Shown: positions 19,035-28,558 of the stretch, one piece after another
Numbering within the stretch: the first letter of the stretch is position 1
How the letters are laid out: every line of letters starts with the position of its first letter
Origin: an uncultured Paracoccaceae bacterium
GTDB lineage: Bacteria > Pseudomonadota > Alphaproteobacteria > Rhodobacterales > Rhodobacteraceae
Direction of reading: 5' to 3'
Assembly: GCA_947488605.1 (NCBI GenBank)
Contig: CANKZJ010000004.1
Span: 248,001 to 312,000, forward strand
Length of the DNA: 64,000 nt
Notes under the pieces: generated by a model
Databases searched by the model: none
Told to the model about the DNA's origin: nothing
The model's input: only the letters and a program-made list of their open reading frames with translations
Translations under genes and position numbers: made by a program

Positions 19035-20351
19035 ATGATGAAACGATTTTTGACACTTTTGGTGGCGCTCATGCTCGCCGGACCAGTCCTGGCGCAAAAC
19101 GGGCCGTTAAGACTGACGATTACGGACGGTGTGATTGAACCGATAACCTTTGCGGTACCATCGTTCGAGGCCGAGACAGCGGCGGCACAACAGGTCGCGT
19201 CTGATATTTCCAGACTGGTCGTGCAGGACTTGGCTGGAACCGGATTGTTCCGCGAAGTTCCGGCAACGGCGTTTATTTCTCAAGTAAGCTCGTTTGCACA
19301 GCCTGTCGCATTTGCCGATTGGCGAGCGATCAATTCGCAGGCTTTGGTGGTTGGCGCTGTCACGGTCAATGGCGACCAGCTGGCCGTCAAATTCCGCCTC
19401 TATGATGTTTTCTCGGGCCAAGAACTTGGTCAGGGTCTTCAATTTGCGGGTACTACAGCAGGTTGGCGGCGCATGGGTCACAAGGTGGCTGACGCGGTTT
19501 ACAGCCGGATCACCGGTGAAGGCGGGTACTTTGACAGCCGTGTTGTCTTTGTTTCGGAAAGTGGACCAAAAGATAACCGTCAAAAGCGTTTGGGCATTAT
19601 GGATTTTGATGGCGCGAATGTTCAGTTCCTGACCGACAGCAGCAGCATCGTGCTTGCGCCACGGTTTTCCCCCAACGGTGACCGGGTTCTTTATACAAGC
19701 TTTGAATCCGGCTTTCCGCGCATCAACGTGATCAACGTAGCCACCGTGGGCCGTCAGCAATTGCAGACAGCACCGGGTGAAATGGCGTTCAGCCCACGGT
19801 TTTCGCGGGACGGCGCGCAGGTGATCTACAGCCTTTCAAATGGTGGCAATACCGACATCTACCGCACCAACCTTGGGACCGGTCAGCATGTTCGTTTGAC
19901 ATCGGCACCCTCGATCGAGACCGCCCCCAGCTTGTCACCTGATGGAAGCCAGATTGTTTTCGAGAGTGACCGTTCTGGTAATCAGCAACTCTATGTCATG
20001 TCTGCAAACGGCGGCGAAGCGCGCAGGATTTCCTTTGGGGAAGGGCGTTACGGCACACCAGTTTGGTCGCCGCGCGGCGATTTGGTAGCATTCACTAAAC
20101 AAAACGCGGGCCGTTTTCATATCGGTGTAATGCGCTTGGATGGCAGTGAGGAGCGTCTTTTGACGTCATCATTCTTGGATGAGGGCCCAACATGGTCGCC
20201 AAACGGGCGTGTGATCATGTTCAGCCGCGAGACCCAAGGTGCAGGTGGGACATCATCTATGTACTCAGTTGATATTTCAGGTCGCAATCTAAAGGCGGTT
20301 CCGGTCCAAGGCGGCGCGTCTGATCCGTCTTGGGGACCGCTACAACCATGA
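19035..20351 (+). CDS. tolB: Tol-Pal system periplasmic protein TolB
   Basis: TolB is the periplasmic beta-propeller that binds Pal. The 438-residue product starts with a signal peptide ([20 protein letters not shown], cleavage near AQ). It has the N-terminal domain with [19 protein letters not shown], and WD40-like repeats with the [14 protein letters not shown], [15 protein letters not shown] and [14 protein letters not shown] signatures. GAGG lies 5 nt before the ATG at 19035; an in-frame start 6 codons upstream lacks support. It follows tolA by 105 nt and precedes pal. Confidence 0.96.
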   Translation: MMKRFLTLLVALMLAGPVLAQNGPLRLTITDGVIEPITFAVPSFEAETAAAQQVASDISRLVVQDLAGTGLFREVPATAFISQVSSFAQPVAFADWRAINSQALVVGAVTVNGDQLAVKFRLYDVFSGQELGQGLQFAGTTAGWRRMGHKVADAVYSRITGEGGYFDSRVVFVSESGPKDNRQKRLGIMDFDGANVQFLTDSSSIVLAPRFSPNGDRVLYTSFESGFPRINVINVATVGRQQLQTAPGEMAFSPRFSRDGAQVIYSLSNGGNTDIYRTNLGTGQHVRLTSAPSIETAPSLSPDGSQIVFESDRSGNQQLYVMSANGGEARRISFGEGRYGTPVWSPRGDLVAFTKQNAGRFHIGVMRLDGSEERLLTSSFLDEGPTWSPNGRVIMFSRETQGAGGTSSMYSVDISGRNLKAVPVQGGASDPSWGPLQP

Positions 20352-20424
20352 TTCCCCTATGCCAAAAGGCGTGCTATGGTGGCAGTAATAAAAATAGAGC
20401 AGTTAAAAAACAGGATGAAAACCT

Positions 20425-20952
20425 ATGACACTCTTTAAAAAAGCGGCGGTTTTGCTTTTGGTACTGGCAACGGCTGCCTGTACAAATCCAGATCGATTTG
20501 GCGGCGGCGCAGGTGGCGCGGGCGCTGATGGTGCGGGCGCAGGAATTGGTGCGGGGGCCGCAGGATCGGCAAGCGACCCTGCAAGCCCGTTGTTCTTTAA
20601 CCAGACAATTGGCGATCGCGTCTTGTTCGTTGTGGACCAGTCCACGCTAACACCTGCCGGGCAAGCGATCCTTGATGGCCAAGCGCAATGGCTGCTGACA
20701 AACGCAGACTACCGCGCCGTTGTTGAGGGCCACGCAGACGAGCAAGGCACGCGCGAATATAACCTCGCACTTGGTTTCCGTCGCGCAAACGCTGTGCGTG
20801 AATATCTCGTGTCGCGCGGTGTGCCTGCCGGACGTCTCGAAGTCACAAGCTACGGCAAAGAACGCCCGATTGCCGTGTGTTCGAACGAATCTTGCTATTC
20901 GCAGAACCGTCGTGCTGTGACTGTGCTTTCATTCTCAGCGATCACGAGCTGA
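20425..20952 (+). CDS. pal: peptidoglycan-associated lipoprotein Pal
   Basis: Pal is an outer-membrane lipoprotein that binds peptidoglycan and TolB/TolA. The 175-residue product has a lipoprotein signal ending in VLATAAC, a Gly/Ala-rich linker (GGGAGGAGADGAGAGIGAGA), and an OmpA-like domain with YRAVVEGHADEQGTREYNLA and LGFRRANAVREYLVSRGV. Those segments carry the conserved Asp and Arg that hold diaminopimelate. AGGA lies upstream of the ATG. It is 73 nt after tolB and 22 nt before cpoB. Confidence 0.96.
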   Translation: MTLFKKAAVLLLVLATAACTNPDRFGGGAGGAGADGAGAGIGAGAAGSASDPASPLFFNQTIGDRVLFVVDQSTLTPAGQAILDGQAQWLLTNADYRAVVEGHADEQGTREYNLALGFRRANAVREYLVSRGVPAGRLEVTSYGKERPIAVCSNESCYSQNRRAVTVLSFSAITS

Positions 20953-20974
20953 TCCAGACCAAAGGACTGAAGTC

Positions 20975-21787
20975 ATGATGCATCGTCTCGCTGTTGTTTG
21001 TGCTCTCTTGTTTACGCCCCTTCCTGCCATCGCGCAGGAAGAAACGTTGGCGGATATCCGACAACAGTTGACGGTGCTTTTCATGGACGTCCAGCGTCTG
21101 AAAAGAGAGCTATCCACAACAGGCGGTTTGAATTCCGGTATTGCGGGTAGCACGCCGCTTGATCGCCTGAACGCCATTGAGGCGGAGTTGCAGCGCCTGA
21201 CATCGAATGCAGAACAGCAAGAGTTCCGCATCAACCGGATTACCGCCGATGCGGACAACCGGATCGGCGATCTGAACTTCCGCCTGTGCGAACTTGAAGC
21301 GGACTGTGATATCGGACTTTTGGATGACACACCGCTTGGCGGGCTTGAGCTTGAAAACGTACCAACCACCTTGCCTGAAGGTACGCAAGGTGGTCCAGCA
21401 CTTGCGATTGGCGAACAGACTGATCTAGAGCAGGCGCAATCGGCCCTTATGGCGGGCGACTACCGTGGTGCGGTTGACCAGCTTACAGTGTTCGTGGCGA
21501 ATTATCCCGGCAGTCCGCTGACGGCAGACGCCAATTATCTCAAGGGCGAAGCGCTTGAGGCATTGGGAGAAACGACAGACGCTGCGCGTGCTTATCTTGC
21601 TGCATTTTCAGATGATCCCACGGGGGCCAAGGCGCCTGATGCCTTGTTCAAATTGGGCTCTTCGCTTGGTTTGATTGGTCAGACACAAGATGCCTGCCTG
21701 ACATTGGCAGAAGTCAGCGTGCGCTTTCCCGGCAATCCCACCGTCTTGGATGCGCAAGCGCAAATGCAAGCCTTGGGATGCCAGTAG
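20975..21787 (+). CDS. cpoB: Tol-Pal associated protein CpoB (YbgF)
   Basis: The 270-residue periplasmic protein has a signal peptide (MMHRLAVVCALLFTPLPAIA). An N-terminal segment follows, with heptad-like LADIRQQLTVLFMDVQRLKR typical of the trimerising coiled coil. The C-terminal half holds TPR units (DYRGAVDQLTVFVANYPGSP and ANYLKGEALEALGETTDAAR). CpoB coordinates peptidoglycan synthesis and outer-membrane constriction with Tol-Pal. It overlaps the tilS start by 10 nt. Confidence 0.92.
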   Translation: MMHRLAVVCALLFTPLPAIAQEETLADIRQQLTVLFMDVQRLKRELSTTGGLNSGIAGSTPLDRLNAIEAELQRLTSNAEQQEFRINRITADADNRIGDLNFRLCELEADCDIGLLDDTPLGGLELENVPTTLPEGTQGGPALAIGEQTDLEQAQSALMAGDYRGAVDQLTVFVANYPGSPLTADANYLKGEALEALGETTDAARAYLAAFSDDPTGAKAPDALFKLGSSLGLIGQTQDACLTLAEVSVRFPGNPTVLDAQAQMQALGCQ

Positions 21788-23055
21788 AGCAGCCCGCGAA
21801 AGACGTTCAAAGCCGTTTCGCTAAGGCGCTTGCGGCGCATCCTAAAACCACCGAAGGGCAAATTGGCCTGTCCGTTTCTGGCGGTGGGGACTCGATCGCC
21901 TTGCTGCACCTTGCGGCTCAGACGATCAGCGCAAAAAATCTGCATGTTATCACCGTTGATCACGGACTTCGGCCCGAGGCGGTGGATGAAATTGCTCTTG
22001 TCGCCGAACATGCAGGCATGCTTGGTTTGCGCCACGAGGTCGTAAAGTGGGAGTGGAACCAGCAAGGTAATCTGCAAGCCGCTGCACGCGACGGGCGCTG
22101 GAATGCGATACGTGCTTGGTCATTGGCGTATAACATCAAGACTGTTTGGCTGGGGCATACCGAAGATGATCAGGTCGAGACGATTCTGATGCGGTTGGCG
22201 CGTGGATCGGGTATTGATGGCTTGACGGCGATGTATCCTGTCGCGCACCGGCATGGATTGCGGCTTTTTCGGCCCTTGCTTGGTTGTGCGCGTGACGATC
22301 TGCGGGCGTGGCTTAAGAACCGAGGGATTGCTTGGTGCGACGATCCAAGCAACGATGATCCGCGATTTGATCGCGTTCGGGCGCGCCAAATGTTTACGCA
22401 GCTTGAAGATCTGGGACTGACAAAAAAGCGGCTTCTGCAGACGGTCGATCATATGCAGGCGGCACATCTTACCTTGCAAGAGGCAGCAAAGAGTTTTGCG
22501 AAAGACTATGTCCGGCAGGATGCGGGTGATCTTATTTTTGCTCCCGAGGCGCTTGATCTTGAGAAAGCCGACGCCCCGCGTCGGGTGATGGCCGCCGGGT
22601 TTGGGTGGGTCGGTAACCGCACGTACCGCCCCAGATTTGAGCAAATGCTGGAGGTGGTTGAAAAATCACGCGGCGGGCAGACGGTGACATTGGGTGGTTG
22701 CATCCTGACACCGGGACCAGACGGCGGCGTGCGGCTGTCCCGCGAGGCGGCTGCCACCAGACCGGTGCTTCGTGATAAAGAAGATGAAAATCATGTCACC
22801 GGTGTCTTCTGGGACCAGCGCTGGTTTCTGGAAGGGCCGCTTGCGCACGGGCAGGTCTTCAAGGCGCTTGGCGAAGGCATCAAGTTTTGCCCTGATTGGC
22901 GCGAGGCCGGAACGCCACGTGTTTCGCTCTTGGCATCGCCATCTGTCTGGCAAGGTGATGTGCTGATTGCAGCACCTTTAGCTGGTTTATCGCAAGGCTG
23001 GTCGGCGCGGATTGTCGCGGATTTCCATTCCTCGGCGTTTGCCATTGAAGATTAA
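21778..23055 (+). CDS. tilS: tRNA(Ile)-lysidine synthase TilS
   Basis: TilS converts C34 of tRNA-Ile(CAU) to lysidine with ATP and lysine, so that the anticodon reads AUA. The 425-residue product has the PP-loop motif SVSGGGDSIALLHLA, the second ATP motif VWLGHTEDDQVETILMRLARG, and the CDDPSNDDPRFDRVRARQM segment with conserved Asp and Arg. The C-terminal region is shorter than in E. coli. It overlaps cpoB by 10 nt and precedes ftsH, a common order in bacteria. Confidence 0.95.
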   Translation: MPVEQPAKDVQSRFAKALAAHPKTTEGQIGLSVSGGGDSIALLHLAAQTISAKNLHVITVDHGLRPEAVDEIALVAEHAGMLGLRHEVVKWEWNQQGNLQAAARDGRWNAIRAWSLAYNIKTVWLGHTEDDQVETILMRLARGSGIDGLTAMYPVAHRHGLRLFRPLLGCARDDLRAWLKNRGIAWCDDPSNDDPRFDRVRARQMFTQLEDLGLTKKRLLQTVDHMQAAHLTLQEAAKSFAKDYVRQDAGDLIFAPEALDLEKADAPRRVMAAGFGWVGNRTYRPRFEQMLEVVEKSRGGQTVTLGGCILTPGPDGGVRLSREAAATRPVLRDKEDENHVTGVFWDQRWFLEGPLAHGQVFKALGEGIKFCPDWREAGTPRVSLLASPSVWQGDVLIAAPLAGLSQGWSARIVADFHSSAFAIED

Positions 23056-23131
23056 GGTTTAACGTCTATTTTAGAGGAAACGCTTGCGAGCGACTCTGTC
23101 GCCGCACTTCCCGATTTCAAAGGAGTTCCCC

Positions 23132-25048
23132 TTGGGCAACGCGCGTAACATGGTCTTTTGGGTCGTCTTGTTCCTTATGGTGCTGGCGCTCTTCAATCTT
23201 TTCAGCAGCCCTCCGGGTGCGACAAACAGTGAGTCGCGCAGCTACTCTGCGTTTGTAGAGGCCGTCGAAGGTGGACGGGTCACTGATGTCGTCATCGATG
23301 GTGAGAGCATCCGCTTTGCGGAAGGTGGCCGTAGTTATACGACTATTATGCCGCAAGATGCTGAAATTACAGGACTTTTGATCGAAGCTGGTGTGCCTGT
23401 TGAGGCGCGCAGCCAAGAAACATCAGCATTCCAGTCATTCTTGCTCAGCTTGCTGCCGTTCCTGCTTTTGATCGGTGTCTGGGTTTATTTCATGAACCGG
23501 ATGCAAGGGGGCGGCAAAGGCGGCGCGATGGGCTTTGGCAAATCGCGGGCAAAACTGCTGACCGAAAAGCATGGACGCGTCACATTTGATGATGTCGCCG
23601 GTATTGATGAAGCCAAGGAAGAGTTGGAGGAGATCGTAGAGTTCCTGCGCAACCCGCAGAAATTCTCGCGACTCGGTGGTAAAATTCCAAAAGGGGCTTT
23701 GCTTGTTGGTCCTCCCGGTACTGGTAAGACGCTGCTAGCACGCGCCATTGCAGGCGAAGCTGGCGTGCCATTCTTCACGATTTCAGGTTCTGATTTTGTT
23801 GAAATGTTCGTTGGTGTGGGTGCGTCGCGTGTGCGCGACATGTTCGAGCAGGCGAAAAAGAACGCGCCTTGCATCGTGTTTATCGACGAGATTGATGCCG
23901 TTGGTCGGTCCCGTGGCGTCGGCATCGGTGGCGGCAACGATGAGCGCGAACAGACATTGAACCAATTGCTGGTCGAAATGGATGGCTTTGAAGCGAATGA
24001 AGGTGTGATCATTGTTGCGGCGACCAACCGCCGCGACGTGCTTGACCCTGCGTTGTTGCGTCCGGGTCGTTTTGACCGTCAGGTCACCGTGCCAAATCCC
24101 GATATCAAAGGGCGTGAAAAGATTTTGGGCGTTCATTCGCGTAAAATTCCACTTGGTCCTGACGTTGATCTTCGGATCATCGCACGTGGCTCGCCCGGGT
24201 TTTCGGGTGCTGACTTGGCGAACCTTGTGAACGAGGCCGCGTTGATGGCTGCCCGGATCGGTCGCCGCTTTGTCACGATGCTTGATTTCGAAAGCGCGAA
24301 AGACAAGGTCATGATGGGCGCCGAGCGTCGCTCGATGGTGATGACGGCTGAACAAAAAGAGATGACAGCTTACCACGAAGCGGGTCACGCTATTGTAGGT
24401 ATCAGCCTGCCAAAATGTGATCCGGTTTACAAAGCCACGATCATTCCACGCGGTGGTGCTTTGGGTATGGTGATGAGCCTGCCGGAAATGGACCGTCTCA
24501 ATATGTTCCGTGACGAATGCCACCAGCGTCTTGCGATGACGATGGCCGGTAAGGCGGCTGAAACCATCAAATATGGTGCGGATCAGGTCAGCAACGGCCC
24601 AGCTGGTGACATCCAACAAGCCAGCCAATTGGCGCGTGCGATGATCCTGCGTTGGGGCATGTCGGATAAAGTTGGCAATATCGACTATGCAGAGGCGCAC
24701 GAGGGTTACTCTGGTAACACAGCGGGCCTGTCCGTTTCGGCCAATACCAAAGAGCTGATTGAGGGCGAAGTACGTGACTTTATCCAGCAAGGCTATGACC
24801 TAGCGTTCAAGATCATTACCGAGAAATACGATGAGTTTGATCGTCTGGCGCAAGGCCTATTGGAGTATGAGACACTTACCGGTGACGAGATCAAGCGCGT
24901 GATGGCGGGTGAGCCACCGCATGCCAATGATGATGCAGATGATGCGCCACCGTCCGGTGGTACGCCATCGGTCACGGCTATTCCGAAGACAAAGCCGAAA
25001 AAACCGCGCGCGCCCGATGGTGGTATGGAGCCGGAACCCTCGACTTAA
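23132..25048 (+). CDS. ftsH: ATP-dependent zinc metalloprotease FtsH
   Basis: FtsH is a hexameric inner-membrane AAA+ protease that degrades misfolded membrane proteins and regulators. The chosen start is the TTG at 23132, because AAAGGAG stands 6 nt before it and the protein then begins [20 protein letters not shown]; an ATG 16 codons upstream gives an unsupported extension. The product (638 residues) has two transmembrane helices, Walker [14 protein letters not shown], Walker [13 protein letters not shown], the SRH region [11 protein letters not shown], and the zinc motif [12 protein letters not shown] Pro-rich, basic C-terminal tail follows. A terminator follows directly. Confidence 0.96.
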   Translation: MGNARNMVFWVVLFLMVLALFNLFSSPPGATNSESRSYSAFVEAVEGGRVTDVVIDGESIRFAEGGRSYTTIMPQDAEITGLLIEAGVPVEARSQETSAFQSFLLSLLPFLLLIGVWVYFMNRMQGGGKGGAMGFGKSRAKLLTEKHGRVTFDDVAGIDEAKEELEEIVEFLRNPQKFSRLGGKIPKGALLVGPPGTGKTLLARAIAGEAGVPFFTISGSDFVEMFVGVGASRVRDMFEQAKKNAPCIVFIDEIDAVGRSRGVGIGGGNDEREQTLNQLLVEMDGFEANEGVIIVAATNRRDVLDPALLRPGRFDRQVTVPNPDIKGREKILGVHSRKIPLGPDVDLRIIARGSPGFSGADLANLVNEAALMAARIGRRFVTMLDFESAKDKVMMGAERRSMVMTAEQKEMTAYHEAGHAIVGISLPKCDPVYKATIIPRGGALGMVMSLPEMDRLNMFRDECHQRLAMTMAGKAAETIKYGADQVSNGPAGDIQQASQLARAMILRWGMSDKVGNIDYAEAHEGYSGNTAGLSVSANTKELIEGEVRDFIQQGYDLAFKIITEKYDEFDRLAQGLLEYETLTGDEIKRVMAGEPPHANDDADDAPPSGGTPSVTAIPKTKPKKPRAPDGGMEPEPST

Positions 25049-25056
25049 GCTTACAG

Positions 25057-25087
25057 AAAACGCCGCCCTCCGGGGCGGCGTTTTTCT
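25057..25087 (+). terminator. intrinsic terminator after ftsH
   Basis: CGCCGCC (25061-25067) pairs with GGCGGCG (25074-25080), followed by TTTTTCTTT. It ends the tol-tilS-ftsH direction and separates it from the MOSC gene. Confidence 0.92.
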
Positions 25088-25166
25088 TTGTGCTGCGCGG
25101 TAATCAAGTTGAAGAGCGCGTCGCTCTAAGGCATGCATGAACAAAATGACCGTAGGAGTTCTCAAT

Positions 25167-25745
25167 ATGCCGGCTTTGAAACCTACCGATATTGTCGGCG
25201 AAGTTGTATGGATTGGCCACGTGCCAGATCGGGATGCATCGCTAAAATCGCAAGCCCTATCAAAAGCTGCTCTGACTTATGCTGGCATCCCCAGCGAAGC
25301 ACATGGCGGGCTAACGCGGGCATCGTGTTCGCGTGTTGTGAGCCAGCATGCCAAGGGCACAGAAATTCGCAATGTGCGCCAGCTCGCAATTGTTTCAGAA
25401 GAAGAATTAGCCGAAATCGCTGCCGACTGCGGCTTAGATCAGCTTGATCCAGTCTACACGGGGGCGTCGCTGGTCATCAAAGGCATCCCAGATTTTACGC
25501 ACCTGCCGCCGTCGTCGCGTTTGCAACTGCCGGACGGCGCAACCCTTGTCATCGATATGGAAAACCGCCCTTGCCATCTGCCTGCCAAGGTCATCAACGC
25601 AGATCAGCCGGGGGCTGGCGATAAGTTCAAGGTTGCCGCCAAAGGCAAGCGTGGTGTCACGGCATGGGTTGAACGCGAAGGCCAGGTTCGCATCGGAGAT
25701 CCGGTGCGATTGCACATTCCGGATCAGCGCGCGTGGACCCCGTAG
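25167..25745 (+). CDS. MOSC domain-containing protein
   Basis: The 192-residue product matches the MOSC (molybdenum cofactor sulfurase C-terminal) domain. It has the early IGHVPDRDA segment, HGGLTRASCSRV, IRNVRQLAIVSEEELAEIA, and the conserved cysteine in DMENRPCHLPAK, which binds the cofactor or sulfur in this family. Family members detoxify N-hydroxylated compounds or handle sulfur; the role here is not known. An ATG at 25167 with AGGAG 8 nt upstream is preferred over an in-frame start 10 codons earlier. Confidence 0.85.
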   Translation: MPALKPTDIVGEVVWIGHVPDRDASLKSQALSKAALTYAGIPSEAHGGLTRASCSRVVSQHAKGTEIRNVRQLAIVSEEELAEIAADCGLDQLDPVYTGASLVIKGIPDFTHLPPSSRLQLPDGATLVIDMENRPCHLPAKVINADQPGAGDKFKVAAKGKRGVTAWVEREGQVRIGDPVRLHIPDQRAWTP

Positions 25746-25763
25746 GTTTCCCATCCGAAACAG

Positions 25764-25870
25764 GTTTGGCGCAAGTCGACGATTCCGGTGGTGAAAATGT
25801 CGCAATCACGGTGCATGCGGCGGTATCCAACCGCTAGAAGCGAATGTGAACAATAATGGCATCCGCCAAG
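25764..25870 (+). promoter_or_regulatory. candidate THF-II (folE-type) riboswitch in the fhs leader
   Basis: The 5' leader of fhs holds the features I recall of the THF-II riboswitch. The closing stem is TTGGCG (25766-25771) with CGCCAA (25864-25869). A 5' core AGTCGACGATTCCGG (25774-25788) is close to the recalled AGUAGAUGAUUCGCG. A hairpin GTGA/TCAC (25791-25794, 25806-25809) has loop AAATGTCGCAA. A second hairpin is GCGGT/ACCGC (25820-25834). Then come GAAGCGA (25837), GTGAA (25846) and GGCATCCGCC (25858-25867). The ribosome-binding site AGGGA follows at 25875. The downstream gene makes 10-formyl-THF, which fits folate control. The match is to remembered consensus, not to a covariance search. 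Confidence 0.55.
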
Positions 25871-25886
25871 GCTCAGGGAAGTTTTC

Positions 25887-27563
25887 ATGGAATATAAGTC
25901 TGATATCGAGATTGCACGCGGCGCACAAAAGCAGCCGATCCAGGAAATTGGCGCTAAATTAGGCATCGATAGTGATGATCTGCTGCCATACGGCCACGAC
26001 AAAGCAAAGGTCAGCCAACGCCTGATCGACAGTGTGCAAGACCGCCCAGACGGCAAACTGATCTTGGTCACAGCGATTAATCCAACGCCAGCGGGCGAAG
26101 GTAAGACGACAACGACCGTTGGTTTGGGTGATGGCCTGAACGCAATTGGTAAGAAAGCAGCGATTTGTATTCGCGAAGCATCTCTTGGCCCGTGTTTTGG
26201 CATGAAGGGTGGCGCTGCAGGTGGCGGCTATGCGCAAGTTGTCCCGATGGAAGATATGAACCTTCACTTTACGGGTGATTTTCATGCGATTACGTCGGCG
26301 CATAACTTGCTGTCAGCGATGATCGACAACCATATTTACTGGGGTAATGGGCTAGAGATCGATATTCGCCGCGTCGTTTGGCGCCGGGTTCTGGATATGA
26401 ACGATCGTGCTTTGCGCCAGATTACTGCGTCTTTGGGCGGTGTGGCCAACGGCTTTCCACGCGAAGCAGGATTTGACATCACAGTGGCGTCCGAAGTCAT
26501 GGCGATTTTGTGTTTGGCGCGTAACCTCAAAGACCTTGAAAAACGCCTCGGCGATATCATCGTCGCTTATCGCCGCGATCGCAGTCCTGTTTACTGCCGC
26601 GACATCAAGGCTGATGGTGCGATGACGGTGCTGTTGAAAGACGCGATGCAGCCAAACCTTGTTCAGACTTTGGAAAACAACCCGGCGTTCGTGCACGGCG
26701 GTCCGTTCGCGAACATTGCCCACGGCTGTAACTCTGTAACGGCCACAACGACTGCCCTGAAGCTGGCAGATTATGTGGTGACCGAGGCTGGCTTTGGTGC
26801 TGATCTGGGCGCAGAAAAGTTCATGAATATCAAATGCCGCAAGGCGGGTCTTGCACCGTCTTGTGTTGTTTTGGTTGCAACAGTGCGTGCCATGAAAATG
26901 AACGGTGGTGTCGCAAAAGCTGACTTGGGCGCCGAGAACGTTGATGCCGTACAGGCTGGTTGCGCGAACCTTGGGCGCCATATCGAGAATGTGAAATCCT
27001 TCGGGGTACCAGTGGTCGTCGGGATCAACCACTTTGTGACTGATACAGATGCAGAAGTTGCTGCGGTGAAAGCATACGTCGAGACGCAAGGATCAGAAGC
27101 GATCTTGTGCAAGCATTGGGCGCTGGGGTCGGAAGGCACAACAGAACTGGCGACACGTGTGGCTGAGATTGCAGATGCAGATCAGGCGAATTTCGCACCG
27201 ATCTATCCTGATGATATGAGCCTTTTTGATAAGATTGATACAATCGCAAAGCGTATCTACCGCGCAGATGAAGTGATCGCGGACAGCAAGATCCGGGACC
27301 AGCTCAAAAAGTGGGAAGAGCAGGGCTATGGGGACTTGCCGGTCTGTATGGCGAAAACGCAGTATAGTTTCTCGACTGATCCGACATTGCGCGGTGCGCC
27401 CACAGGGCATTCTGTGCCAGTGCGCGAAGTGCGTTTGAGCGCAGGTGCCGGGTTCATCGTCGCGATTTGTGGTGAGATCATGACAATGCCGGGCCTGCCG
27501 CGCGTGCCGTCAGCAGAGCAGATTATGCTTAACGATGCAGGTGAAATCGAAGGCTTGTTCTAG
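25887..27563 (+). CDS. fhs: formate--tetrahydrofolate ligase
   Basis: This enzyme (10-formyl-THF synthetase) joins formate and THF using ATP and feeds one-carbon units into purine synthesis. The 558-residue product begins with the N-terminal [15 protein letters not shown] segment. It has the ATP loop [26 protein letters not shown]-like [29 protein letters not shown], and the AHGCNS motif. AGGGA lies 7 nt before the ATG. Its leader looks like a folate riboswitch. folD follows after 100 nt, giving the full formate to methylene-THF route. Confidence 0.97.
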   Translation: MEYKSDIEIARGAQKQPIQEIGAKLGIDSDDLLPYGHDKAKVSQRLIDSVQDRPDGKLILVTAINPTPAGEGKTTTTVGLGDGLNAIGKKAAICIREASLGPCFGMKGGAAGGGYAQVVPMEDMNLHFTGDFHAITSAHNLLSAMIDNHIYWGNGLEIDIRRVVWRRVLDMNDRALRQITASLGGVANGFPREAGFDITVASEVMAILCLARNLKDLEKRLGDIIVAYRRDRSPVYCRDIKADGAMTVLLKDAMQPNLVQTLENNPAFVHGGPFANIAHGCNSVTATTTALKLADYVVTEAGFGADLGAEKFMNIKCRKAGLAPSCVVLVATVRAMKMNGGVAKADLGAENVDAVQAGCANLGRHIENVKSFGVPVVVGINHFVTDTDAEVAAVKAYVETQGSEAILCKHWALGSEGTTELATRVAEIADADQANFAPIYPDDMSLFDKIDTIAKRIYRADEVIADSKIRDQLKKWEEQGYGDLPVCMAKTQYSFSTDPTLRGAPTGHSVPVREVRLSAGAGFIVAICGEIMTMPGLPRVPSAEQIMLNDAGEIEGLF

Positions 27564-27571
27564 GCTCATCA

Positions 27572-27606
27572 GGCGGGGCGACGCGCGACTGCGTCGACGC
27601 CCCGCC
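27572..27606. repeat. GC-rich stem-loop between fhs and folD
   Basis: GGCGGGGCG (27572-27580) pairs with CGCCCCGCC (27598-27606), and the inner ACGC/GCGT can extend the stem with a bulge. No T-run follows, so it is not a clear intrinsic terminator; it may protect the fhs mRNA end or mark a repeat unit. Confidence 0.6.
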
Positions 27607-27614
27607 CCACCATC

Positions 27615-27657
27615 CCCAAGATTTGCCTCCGGCGGAGGTATTTATGAACAGAAGAAG
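27615..27657 (+). repeat. Rhodobacteraceae-type intergenic element with CCTCCGGCGGAGG core
   Basis: The short palindrome CCTCCggcGGAGG (27626-27638), followed by TATTTATGAACAGAAGAAG, resembles an intergenic motif that I recall seeing many times in roseobacter genomes (CCTCCGGCGG, then TATTT, then AAGAAG). Only one copy is in this window, so its repeated nature cannot be shown here. It lies directly upstream of the folD start and probably includes its weak ribosome-binding site. Confidence 0.4.
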
Positions 27658-27663
27658 ATTGAT

Positions 27664-28557
27664 ATGACAGCGACTGTGATTGACGGAAAAGCCTTTGCCG
27701 CAAAGGTACGTGGACTGGTGGGCGAGGGTGTTGCGCGGGTAAAGGCGGATCATGGGATCACACCGGGTTTGGCCGTTGTGTTGGTCGGTGAAGATCCCGC
27801 CAGCCAAGTTTATGTGCGTTCAAAGGGTAAGATGACAGTTGAGGTTGGCATGTCCTCAATCGAGCATAAACTGGATGTTGAGACGTCTGAAGCGGATCTA
27901 CTTGCCCTGATTGATCAGTTGAACAATGACCTTGGTGTGCATGGTATCTTGGTGCAGCTGCCGTTGCCCGCGCATATTGATAGTGACCTGGTCATCAACA
28001 GCATTGATCCCGCCAAGGATGTCGACGGGTTTCATATCTCTAACGTTGGCCTGCTTGGCACAGGACAGAAGAGTATGGTGCCTTGCACGCCTTTGGGCAG
28101 CTTGATGATGCTGCGTGACCATCACGGTTCGCTTTCAGGGATGAATGCAGTTGTGATTGGCCGCTCGAACATTGTCGGAAAACCAATGGCACAGTTGTTG
28201 CTGGGCGATAGCTGTACGGTGACCATCGCCCATAGTCGGACAAAGGATTTGGCTGCTGTTGTGCGCCAAGCCGATATCGTGGTGGCGGCCGTTGGCCGTC
28301 CTAAGATGGTAACCGGTGACTGGATCAAACCGGGTGCGACAATTATTGATGTTGGTATCAACCGCATTGAAAAGCCTGAGGGCGGCACGCGGCTTGTCGG
28401 TGATGTGGATTATGACAGCTGCGCAGAAGTTGCGGGTGCAATCACGCCAGTACCCGGTGGCGTTGGTCCGATGACGATTGCTTGTTTGCTTGCAAACACG
28501 TTGACGGCTTGTTGCCGTGCAAATGGAGTGGCGGAACCCGAGGGTCTCACAGCCTAG
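27664..28557 (+). CDS. folD: bifunctional methylene-THF dehydrogenase / methenyl-THF cyclohydrolase FolD
   Basis: FolD interconverts 5,10-methylene-THF and 10-formyl-THF with NADP. From the ATG at 27664 the 297-residue product begins [20 protein letters not shown]. It has [23 protein letters not shown] (with the catalytic Lys region), [11 protein letters not shown], the nucleotide-binding [17 protein letters not shown], and [19 protein letters not shown] 43-codon in-frame extension into the intergenic element has no family match. It is downstream of fhs and convergent with pdeM, the stop codons being one base apart. Confidence 0.96.
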   Translation: MTATVIDGKAFAAKVRGLVGEGVARVKADHGITPGLAVVLVGEDPASQVYVRSKGKMTVEVGMSSIEHKLDVETSEADLLALIDQLNNDLGVHGILVQLPLPAHIDSDLVINSIDPAKDVDGFHISNVGLLGTGQKSMVPCTPLGSLMMLRDHHGSLSGMNAVVIGRSNIVGKPMAQLLLGDSCTVTIAHSRTKDLAAVVRQADIVVAAVGRPKMVTGDWIKPGATIIDVGINRIEKPEGGTRLVGDVDYDSCAEVAGAITPVPGGVGPMTIACLLANTLTACCRANGVAEPEGLTA

Positions 28558-28558
28558 T

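Noticed and set aside
23783-24790. 335-codon minus-strand frame in ftsH
   Set aside because: Antisense shadow; rich in His/Arg/Thr, no recognised motif and fully inside ftsH.
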